Shown here: positions 48,789 to 57,552 of the stretch, piece by piece
How the letters are laid out: every line of letters starts with the position of its first letter
Position numbering within the stretch: position 1 is the first letter of the stretch
NCBI GenBank assembly: GCA_016490725.1
Contig: JAEMHR010000079.1
Coordinates: 44,710-108,709, forward strand
DNA: 64,000 nucleotides
Reading direction: 5' to 3'
Origin: Amphichorda felina
Lineage: Eukaryota > Ascomycota > Sordariomycetes > Hypocreales > Bionectriaceae
The notes under the pieces: model-generated
Told to the model about the DNA's origin: nothing
The model's input: only the letters and a program-made list of their open reading frames with translations
Database searches by the model: none
Translations under genes and position numbers: made by a program

Positions 48789-49162
48789 CGTGAGGGCCTG
48801 GGGTCTGGGTTGGATGCTATGTGATGCTCTGTATCCCTTATGGGCCACCTGTCGGCAAGCGACGGGGTGGCGGAGGGGAGCGGAGCGATGACGGATGCTT
48901 GGCGGCCGTCGGACTGGACGCCGACGATGGACCCCGCTATGCTCTCACAAGTCTTGTTGAAGGGGCGCTAGGTGAAGAGCTCCTATCTCGACAAGCGTTG
49001 CTTTCCGTCGACTCTAGCGCCCAATCTCTCACCAGCATGGTTTCGTCGTACCTTGAGGAAATGATATGGAAATAAAAAAAATTGGCTCCCCACAACTCGT
49101 GTGAGGTAGTTGGGTGTGAGGCGAGTCAATGGTATCAGGGTGTAAAAAAAGCAAAAAAGAAA
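48789..49162. other. intergenic region
   Basis: The promoter of the amidotransferase gene and the 3' flank of the tRNA gene. A-rich tracts at about 49072-49081 and 49144-49160 (T runs on the tRNA strand) would terminate RNA polymerase III. No protein gene is seen. Confidence 0.5.
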
Positions 49163-49243
49163 CGACGTTGGCCTGATTCGAACAGACGCTCCCGAAGGAA
49201 TGAGATTTCTAGTCTCACGCGATAACCACTCCGCCACAACGCC
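49163..49243 (-). tRNA. tRNA-Ser(AGA)
   Basis: The minus strand folds as a class II tRNA. The acceptor stem pairs GGCGTTG with CAACGTC (one G-U), followed by G as discriminator base. The D arm contains GGCGGAGTGGTTATCGC. The anticodon stem TGAGA/TCTCA encloses CTAGAAA, giving anticodon AGA. A long variable arm (TTCCTTCGGGAG) is typical of serine tRNAs. The T loop is TTCGAAT. There is no intron. Downstream T runs (at 49154-49160 and beyond on the plus strand as A runs) serve as a pol III terminator. Confidence 0.93.
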
Positions 49244-49418
49244 TTTGCTGATTGTTGAAAGTAGGTGTTTCATTGTAACTTATATCACTATGCTGCTTGA
49301 ATCGAACTGGCAATATGGATCTCTGGATGGGGGCATCATGCGGGGCCAGTACGGCTAGTAGTAGCTCGGGGGAGTCCCAGGAACCCGTCCCTTTCATTTC
49401 GAACTCATCACCTTCACG

Positions 49419-50846
49419 ATGGATCACGCTCTGGAGCATTACAAGTCGTATATCGGCCGTCCGGTGTCGGACCTGCCCACGCCGTCTCTCATCATCAGCC
49501 TCCCTGTTCTCAAGAGAAACATCGATGCCCTCCACCGAGATGTCGAGAAGCTGGGTATCGGCTTCCGGCCGCACGTTAAAACCCTCAAGGCACGTCAATT
49601 CCCCCATATGACTCGCTCCTATTGGGGGAGAATCGACTAATTAACCTGCGGCAGACCTTGGAGGTTACGCGGATGATGCTGGCCGGTGGCAAGTATAGGT
49701 CGATCGTTGCATCGACACTCCCCGAGATCAGAGGCGCTCTACCCCTCGTTAAGGAGGGGCTACTGGACGCGGTAACCACATCGTCCCCCCTTTGAAGGAA
49801 AAACGAAGTACCATGCTGAGAAACGTCCTTTCTAGTGTCTCTACGGCCTCCCCGTGCACCCGGGGGTGCTCCCGCAGCTCACCGAGCTCCGCAAGTCGCT
49901 GCGCATCGAGCTCCTCGTCGACAACGAGCAGCAGCTCGCCATACTCGAGAGGGCCAAGCCGCAGACGCCGTGGGACGTCTTCATCAAGCTGGACGTGGGA
50001 TCGCGCCGCGCCGGCGTCACCCCAAACAGCGCGGCGCTGCACAGCCTGGTCCGCGCCGCCGAGGCGTGCCCAGCCGTGCGCATCCACGGCTTCTACTGCC
50101 ACGCCAACCACTCCTACGGCGGCCGCACCCGCGCCGACGCCGAGGACACCCTCCGCGCCGAGCTGGACGGCGTCATCGGTGCCGCCAAGCTGCTCCCCGC
50201 CGACCGCGAGCTCGTTGCCTCGGTGGGCGCCACGCCGACCGCCCACGTCGTCGAGAGCTTGAAGGCCCAGGCCCCCGCGAATGTGAAGCTGGAGCTGCAT
50301 GCAGGTGCGTCTAGATCAACCCCACCTCTTTTTTTTTTTGTCTTGTGTTACTGCATGGCCGCACAGCGCCTAAAGTGGTGCATACGAATGCAGACATGTA
50401 GAAATACTCACTCACCTGCCGCAGGAAACTACCCGTGCAACGACCTCCAGCAGGTGTCGACGGGGCTCGTCACCGAGACGGACCAGGCCGCGCGGGTGGT
50501 CGCCGAGGTGTGCAGCGTGTACCCGGAGCGCAATGAGGCCCTCGTCGACGCGGGAGTGACCTCGCTGTCTCGGGAGACGAGTGCGTATCCCGGGTTTGGC
50601 GTCGTCGTGGGCCACCCGGGCTGGGGCGTAGTGCGCATGTCCCAGGAGCACGGCATCCTGGGCACGACTACGGAAGTGCCGGAGGACAAGGAGCAGAAGA
50701 AGGCGGAGGAGACGTTTGAGGTTGGTCAGAGGGTGTTCCTGTATTGCAACCACGTATGCATAACGGCGGCCGCATTCCATGTGTACTTTATCGTTGATGA
50801 GGAGGACGTGGTGAGGGAGGCGTGGGTGCCGTGGAAGGGGTGGTGA
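49419..50846 (+). CDS. D-serine dehydratase / D-threonine aldolase-like PLP enzyme
   Basis: Four exons (49419-49589, 49655-49771, 49836-50304, 50425-50846) give 392 residues. The fold-type III (alanine-racemase-like) PLP lysine is Lys54 in RPHVKT. The spliced GNYPCNDLQQ matches the family's phosphate/barrel loop. The C-terminal CNHVC places His362 and Cys364 as the zinc ligands that distinguish eukaryotic D-serine dehydratase from racemases. It would deaminate D-serine to pyruvate and ammonia, or cleave D-threonine; the sequence does not separate these. Intron 1 uses a GC donor (AAG|GCACGT), supported by exact restoration of KTLK|TLEV. Neighbours are the tRNA and the amidotransferase. A role in nitrogen recovery with the adjacent amide enzymes is speculative. 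Confidence 0.9.
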
Positions 50847-52903
50847 GTGATCTGTCAACCGGTCAAGCTGATAATAGAGATAATACTTCGAGCAACGTTC
50901 TTATCATTGGAGAGACACGTTGACGCCGTTGGCCCTGGATGGGCGGCAGGATGTGTTGTAGCTCATGCAGGGTGATGAGGTGACCGGTCTTGGGTAACGG
51001 GGCCACGGGAGAGCCATTGTCGAATCACGAGGCATCCCTGGGCCATGCAGGCAAACACCGGACGGGTGGATGACACCAAAGAAGACCACCGACAGGTTTA
51101 GATCACCTCATGGCTGAAGGGTTGTTAGGTGGAGGATTGATTCAGCGACGAGGTTTCTGACATGTGAAGAGTGGCTAGTGAGGCTGCTCAGCCAAGTACG
51201 AGTATGTACGGATCCATCCGGACCCTGCAACTGCAACGCTTGCAGGGGTTTTTAATCGGTACTGCGAGTCTACGAGCCTTGGCAAGGAACCTTGGAACTT
51301 GGAAGGAACTCGGGAAGGCGAGGCGAATCCAGCGATTCCATCAATCCAATGGCCACAGCGCGGCGGTACTCCGGTGCATACTTTACGTGTTGCAGATGCG
51401 AATTTTCGCAATCCATCCCAACACCGCAGGTTCGCTATTGCCGGGAGGCAAATTCACGAGACGAATTCCTTCCGAGGCGTAGTCCAGTTGCGCCGAGCTT
51501 GAGAAATCTACAGCGGAATTGGCTCGCCATGGCGGACGAATGTCGAAACTCACCCCCCAACCGTTAGTCCGTGACAGGTGACTACTAACTAGTAGTCGAC
51601 AGGGCAATTCCTGGAACTTCTGTGACTGGTGCGTGGGCAACGCCACGAGTTCATGCAAGGTTGCACATCTTGTTCCTCACACGTTTCGTCCTTGCTAGTG
51701 ATGGCGCGATTGCTACTTGTAGCTCATCCGTTAACGAGTTGCGCTAGAGGTACGCCCTAGATACCGCGTTGCTATTATCAGAGCATTCGCCCTAATGGAA
51801 TGCATGACGCAAGATGGGGGCATTGTCCTACTATCTACGGGAAGCTCGTCGTCCTGTGATAAGGACAGCTCGGAGCCAACATCCGCCCCTCTTCTTCACT
51901 GACGGCAACTGCCAAAAAGGCACGCAAGCATGACGGAATGCAGGCTGTCATCCTCGGCTGGGTCCAAACCCAACCAGAAATTGGCCAACATCGAGCAACA
52001 TGTAAAGTAAGTTGGAACATGTCGGTGGCGGACGTTTCCTCGCTACCACCGTCTACTAATGCTAGCTACCCGTCGCCTCGGGAAATATTCGCGATGGGCG
52101 CTTGCAAGCCTTGTGCATGGCCCTCTTTGAGCCGCAAGGCCCCGAACCGGGTTATGCTCGTTCGCCTCTCTTGAACCCTGGCAAACCGGGATTTTACCCT
52201 GGGCGAATCTGTGATGGCGACGATATGACTGCCAAAACCAACAAGCTGGGTACGTACCATCGACATTCACATGTCAAAAAGCAGGGCGCAGGGTGGGATG
52301 CATGTGTGGCTGATGCACGAGGGGACCAATCCGATGGCTCATTGATAACAGACTCCCAAAAGCAGAAGCACATGTCAACATGCTTTCGTCCCTCCGCTTG
52401 CGCCTGCTCAAAAGCAAGTGGCTACACACAGCTGGCGCAATATTACAGGCAGTACGGATACGTACTGCACAACGAACACGAAAATTTTGGTAGCAGGCCA
52501 GTCGTAATCATGTGCAATTTGTTGGCTTTCTCGTAGCATGTGTGGCGGCACGCGCCGCCAGCGCTCCCGATGCGTCCATCCTTTTAGGCCTTGTGCTTCC
52601 CATTGCCTTGCTCTCAACTCTTTCCCTCCCCCCTCTTCTCTCAGCTCTACATTCCATACTCCTTGGACTCACCGTGTCTACTTGTTCCTTTTTTTAATAC
52701 CTTGAAGCGTCCCGCGTTGGTGTGACTCGATCCCGTTCCTTCGCTCCCAAATCTGATACCTGCCTGACCACCTACAACCCTCCATCTCACCAACGTCCTC
52801 GCCCAACCTTGTCCTCGCCAGCTCAGTAGCTGCAGAACCATCACACCACCTTCAGACGCCCACCTGTCCTGTTGCATCACAGGCCACTGCACACATCAGC
52901 ATC
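50847..52903. other. 2-kb intergenic region
   Basis: No gene is supported. The last ~350 bp (52555-52903) are strongly CT-rich on the plus strand, a classic fungal promoter and leader pattern for the perilipin gene that follows. TACGAGTA occurs at 51197. Confidence 0.5.
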
Positions 52904-53549
52904 ATGTCTCCTCAGGTCAACGGTGAACTGCCCAATGCGGCCCACAGCTCGGCCTTTATCCAGGTGAGCCTCCTGCTGACTTACCAAGCCGTCTCTACAT
53001 GACCCCTATCGGTTCGATGAGCTGACCCTCACGCAGCATCTGCTGGACTACCCCGTTATTAGCGACGGCATCCACACCATCAAGGCCAACGAGTACGGCC
53101 AGCGCTCCCTCAAGCTGGGCGACTCGGCCTATAAGACCTTTGCCGCCCCCGTCCTGCCCTATCTCGCCAAGCCGTACCAGTACGTCTCGCCCTACATCAC
53201 CCGTGCCGACTCGTTTGGCGACCAGACCCTCGACCGCCTCGACGAGCGCTTCCCTGCCGTCAAGAAGCCCACCGGCGAGCTCTATGCCGAGACCAAGGGC
53301 CTCGTCTTCCTGCCCTACAACAAGGCCTTTGAGGGTCGCGACCACGTCCTCGACGTCTACTCCACCGAGGCGAAGAAGAATGAGCAGAGCGGCTACATTG
53401 GCTACGGCAAGGCCGCCGTCACGACGGCCCTTGTTGTCAGCAACGAGACCCTGAGCTGGATCAGCAGCTTCCTCACGGCCAAGAAGGCCCAGGCTGCCCA
53501 GGCTGCCAACGCCGCCAACGAGAAGGTCAACGACAAGGTCAACAACTAG
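52904..53549 (+). CDS. CAP20/MPL1-type lipid-droplet perilipin
   Basis: Two exons (52904-52963 and 53037-53549) give 190 residues. The first exon ends after SSAFIQ and the second starts HLLDYPVISDGIHTIKANEYGQRS, giving the compact perilipin-like domain of Colletotrichum CAP20 and Metarhizium MPL1. It lacks a signal peptide and has only weak hydrophobic stretches (about residues 50-75 and 150-170), as expected for a lipid-droplet surface protein. The C-terminal ~30 residues are an Ala/Lys/Asn-rich helix. In pathogenic fungi this family affects lipid droplets, turgor and host penetration. The role in this organism is inferred. Confidence 0.92.
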
Positions 53550-54536
53550 AGCGCGCTCACGCAGTAGCTGATGGAAAACCAACTTCCAAACCATCGCATG
53601 CACCTTATTTACGATTTCTTGCCTCGAGTCTTGGCACTCGTCTTGGTCGGCATGGCGCTTTTAACTCCGCGTGTTGGCTCGAAAGGCAGCGCGTTGGCAC
53701 ATTATTTTCGAAGGATGATTATACAACTGGTGTTTTCGGGCGTTTTGTCTTTATCAATGTTCTGAGCATGGTGTTGCGATGATTGGGTTACGATGCACCG
53801 AGGCCTCCATCTCTCACCGCCGCGCCCTGTCCGCTACGCTGATAGGCGTTTGAGGTTTCTCGCTACAAGCCGTGTCGATGGATGTCGAGATCGAGAGGGT
53901 GTAGAATCGAGAGTGTACTCGGGTCGTGAAGAGAGAGTCCTAGACTCGTGGATATGGGAAACAATCGGCGTTGGGAGAAAATGGAGGGTTCGGATGATCA
54001 ACAAAGGAAGTGATTTGGAGTCAATACGGGACACCTAAAACTCTCAGCTCTAATAGATCTCTTCTGTTCATCTCAATGAACTCCACCCTGTGGTGTCGAT
54101 TGTCGTGACGATGTTTGGAGCTCTGCTGAGTCAAGCAAGATTGGAGAGCTTCTGGAACAGAAAGTCGAAAATGCCAACGAATTGATTAATCATTGCTGTG
54201 GTACTCATACAAACCAGGGTCCGTGTACGAGTAGCTAAGACGTCTGATTGGATATAATGGTACCAGTGCTGCCCCACCTGCTGATGTAAAATTGACTAAG
54301 GTACGACAAACGTCGTCACCATTCAAACTCAACCACTCTCCACCATTCAACGTCGTCTAGACGATCCATCATCATTGATAATAGCGGGGAAGGCACTTAC
54401 ATATCTAGGGATAGATCTATGTCAAAATTAATAAATCCCGACGCCGTTCTCTCGCATTGCCGAGTGGTTTCGTTCATTTTCCAAGTCGTGTTCACCATTG
54501 AGTATAAATAACTCCCTCCCATCCCCTTGCCCTCCG
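53550..54536. promoter_or_regulatory. intergenic region with TATA box
   Basis: The 3' flank of the perilipin gene followed by pirin promoter sequence. A consensus TATAAATA lies at 54503-54510, 34 bp before the ATG at 54537 and about 230 bp before the ATG at 54732. No gene is seen. Confidence 0.45.
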
Positions 54537-55714
54537 ATGAAGCTCCTTTTCTCGACATCAATCCTCATCTGTATCGCTTCTGTGATTGCACTCTACTACA
54601 AGCAGCAACTCCTCGACTGGGCAACTACCGCGGTCGATATTGTCAACAGCTACTACGACATTAGCAACTTCACTCCAACTCTCTTGAAGAGCCACTCTGA
54701 GACCACAGACAACCACCTCTACGCAACGGAAATGTCAGTTCATCGCGCCATTCGCAAGGTCTTCCTTGCCGTTGAGCAGGCTGAGGGCGCAGGTGCCCGC
54801 GTGCGCCGTTCCATCGGCACGCCCAACCTGCGTAACTTCTCGCCCTTCCTCATGCTCGACCACTTTTCCATCAAGCCCGGCGCAGGATTCCCTGACCAGT
54901 ATGTCTCCCCCCCTCTTCCTTTAACAACTTATCCATGGATGAGACTGGACAAAGACTAACGAGCTTTCGCAGCCCCCACCGTGGCCAGGAGACCATCACC
55001 TACCTCCTCCAGGGCGGCGTCGACCACGAGGACTTTGCGGGCAACCGCGGCACCCTCAGCGCCGGCGACCTGCAGTTCATGACGGCCGGGCGCGGCATCG
55101 TCCACGCCGAGATGCCGCGCCAGAACCCGGACGGCAGCGCCAACGTCGGCCTGCAGCTCTGGGTCGACCTGCCCTCCAACCTCAAGGCGTGCGAGCCGCG
55201 CTACCGCGACCTGCGCGCCTCCGAGATCCCCGCCGTGGACGTCGACGAGGGCCGCGCCACCGTCAAGGTCATCTCGGGCCAGAGCCACGGCATCGACTCG
55301 GTCAAGGACCTGGCCTACACGCCCGTGTGGATCCTCGACGTGGAGCTGCGGCCCGGCGCCAGGGTCACGCAGCCGCTGCCGCCGACGTGGAACGCCTTCT
55401 CGTACGTGCTCGAGGGGGACGTGTACTACGGCGAGGGCGAGCAGCGCAGGAGGGTCGAGCAGTACCACAATGTCGTCTTCGAGCAGGAGGGCGACGTGGT
55501 GCACGTCGAGGCCGCGCCCGACGCGACCAAGCCCGCGAGGCTGGTCATTGTCGCCGGCACGCCGCTGGACCAGCCCGTCATCCAGTATGGGCCGTTTGTG
55601 CTGACGACCAAGGAGGACGTGTACAAGGCCCTGATGGACTACCAGACGCACGTCAATGGGTTTGAGCGCGCCAAGGACTGGAAGAGCGAGATTGGCAAGT
55701 CCATGATGCACTGA
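54537..55714 (+). CDS. pirin-family protein with possible membrane anchor
   Basis: Two exons (54537-54898 and 54973-55714) encode a bicupin pirin. The metal-site motif HPHRGQET is restored by splicing, followed by DLQFMTAGRGIVHAEMP. Pirins are Fe-binding nuclear/cytosolic redox proteins; some are quercetinases. From the ATG at 54537 the protein has 367 residues, starting with a hydrophobic segment (about residues 2-20) followed by Lys-Gln-Gln, which reads as a signal anchor. From the ATG at 54732 (MSVHRAIRKVF) it has 302 residues, the normal pirin length. A further in-frame ATG lies at 54498. Which start is used is unresolved: the TATA box at 54503 sits very near the first ATGs and favours the shorter form, while the long open frame and hydrophobic profile favour the longer. 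Confidence 0.88.
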
Positions 55715-56290
55715 TTGGGGGGGTATGCTAGCATATTTCAATCATGTATAGTCTGGCGTTGGCGGCGTAGAGCACAAGGGATACGATAGAATAGGTTTTT
55801 TTAAGAACTCATAATTTTGAACACAATTTGGCATTGGTCTACTTATTTGAACGCATCAATCATGGACTTTGTGTGTGAAATAACTTGAAGCAAAGCTGCT
55901 GTGGTAGTAACAAACCTTTATTATATAAAATATGCTATATTATGCCATATACTATGGCAGTATTGCTAATGTATTATTACAGACGTATTGATGCGATAAT
56001 TACTGTTCGATTATTTATATTATGGAGATTTTCATACGTTAGAACCATGATATTGACAACTGTTAGAGCAGATGAGGATGGTGGTCGCGGGCCACTCAAA
56101 GGGTCATCTGCCGGTAGTTGGACAAAGGAATAGCCAATGTCCTTTATGTTTCTTTCCGTAATGACACAGTTGGAGATTAAGTTAGGGGAATTTCTGGTCC
56201 GCATGCTGATGATCTACAGGAGAATAAAAAGTCCCTGAAACTGACCGGTGTGCATTGCAACGAATACCAATGGACCAACGTATTAATGTA
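55715..56290. other. AT-rich convergent 3' spacer
   Basis: An AT-rich spacer between the convergent pirin and HET-s-like genes, with several TATA- and poly-A-signal-like runs. No gene is seen. Confidence 0.5.
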
Positions 56291-57082
56291 TCAAGCTGCA
56301 GTCTCTACCTCTCCTCGAATTTTGCTTATAAATTCGTCTGCGAGGCGATTCAGCATGTCGATAGTCGTGGCATAATTCAACATGATGGCATCGTCAGATG
56401 CGGTGTTGTTGTCCACTACCACCTCATCAATATCCGCAAAAGGGTCCTTGTCTGAAGGGCCGGTCAGGACTGGCGCGTTCATCATGAAAGCCCTGCCAGA
56501 AGCCGTATTATTTGTGATTTTGCGCGAAGTGTGGCGTCTGTTGGCGTTGGCATAGCGGGCGTCAATCTCCTGTAGCTTGTCTTCTATCCCACGCGCCAGC
56601 GTTACGTTCAGAACGCCGATCAGCATCGTCAAGTCGCCCTTTCGGCGGGAGAGCTCGTCCACAAGAGTTTGCAGAGTCTTGCTCTCTTTGCCTCCCTTCA
56701 GGAGCTGGTGCCCAATCTCGCGGAACTGGTTCCTCCTGCCAAGCGAGTTGAGATGCTTCTGGACAGCCATGGTACTGACACCAATCTCACGCACGGCAGT
56801 GGAGATCTTGGTATTGCGCTGAAGGCTGGGCTCGGTGCAGACACTAGCAACGATTGCTTTTGTCAAGTCGAGTTCTTTCCTGTGGGAAGCAAGAACAGCG
56901 GGCAGATCTTTGGCATCACCAATGGCATTGTGAACGGCCCGGACCAGGCGGATTGTGACGTCTAGGCTAGCTAGAACGGCACCAAAGATGTCGGCTGACT
57001 GAGTCAAAGGATTAGTGACAGCTACGACTAATGGTGGACATTGAAGTCTGCCAATGTCCGAGGGATGGGTAGCACATACCAT
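56291..57082 (-). CDS. HET-s-like protein with two C-terminal amyloid motifs
   Basis: The best model is an ATG at 57082-57080, an 81-bp intron (57079-56999, donor GTATGT, acceptor CTCAG) directly after it, then 56998-56291, giving 236 residues. The frame is open upstream but has no ATG there. Residues 2 to ~155 are a helical domain (SADIFGAVLASLDVTIRLV start) resembling SesA/HeLo-like and NACHT-associated fungal N-terminal domains. The C-terminus has two repeats, NNTASGRAFMMN (about 164-175) and NNTASDDAIMLN (about 199-210), 35 residues apart. Two such repeats about 36 residues apart form the beta-solenoid prion domain of HET-s, and the NxxAS-x6-N spacing fits HET-s-related amyloid motifs (HRAM). 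Inferred role: a cell-death effector switched on by amyloid templating from the adjacent NACHT protein. Confidence 0.72.
   Translation of the reverse strand: MVCATHPSDIGRLQCPPLVVAVTNPLTQSADIFGAVLASLDVTIRLVRAVHNAIGDAKDLPAVLASHRKELDLTKAIVASVCTEPSLQRNTKISTAVREIGVSTMAVQKHLNSLGRRNQFREIGHQLLKGGKESKTLQTLVDELSRRKGDLTMLIGVLNVTLARGIEDKLQEIDARYANANRRHTSRKITNNTASGRAFMMNAPVLTGPSDKDPFADIDEVVVDNNTASDDAIMLNYATTIDMLNRLADEFISKIRGEVETAA
56363..56521 (-). repeat. two HRAM-like amyloid repeats (coding)
   Basis: Segment encoding the two imperfect repeats of the HET-s-like protein. Each contains NNTAS followed six residues later by N. The linker between them is Pro/Gly/Asp-rich (GPSDKDPFAD), the kind of flexible loop that joins the two rungs in the HET-s solenoid. 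Confidence 0.65.
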
Positions 57083-57552
57083 GTTTCCTGTTTCCACTTC
57101 TCTGCTGGTGAGGATAGAGCTGATTGAAATTAGGGGTGTCACTATTTGCTTTATGTAGTAGATAGTGCGGTTGGTGTGGTATTGCAGTTTGATAGACAGT
57201 TATATGAGCTCAGTGTTGAACCTGCTCCTTTTCTTGAGGTCGTCTCTCCCACCCGCCTGGACCATCTTGCCATCTGAGAGGTTCAGTGGTAAGCTGACGT
57301 GGGATGAAACCCAATGGGAGGATGACACGTTCAATGCACAGGCGGGGACGGGAGGGGGGTGGTGTTGAAGACTTTCAGCCCTTTGATGCACGTTGGAACG
57401 ATCGTGCAGATTTAATACCTGGTGGTGCCAAGGTAAAAGTGCATGTACCAGTACAAGGTATGGGGCACCTGCACTCCAATGCTGACGCGAGGTCTTTTTT
57501 TTTTTATACCTGTTTGGACGTGGAGCAGTAAACTTCTGAATTTGGATGGAAG
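57083..57552. promoter_or_regulatory. intergenic region, effector promoter
   Basis: The spacer between the NACHT gene stop and the HET-s-like gene start, both minus strand. It must hold the effector's promoter. It includes a T-run at about 57495-57506. No gene is seen. Confidence 0.4.

Noticed and set aside
48983..49273. 96-codon minus frame overlapping the tRNA
   Set aside because: The apparent coding is the tRNA-Ser sequence itself plus A/T runs.
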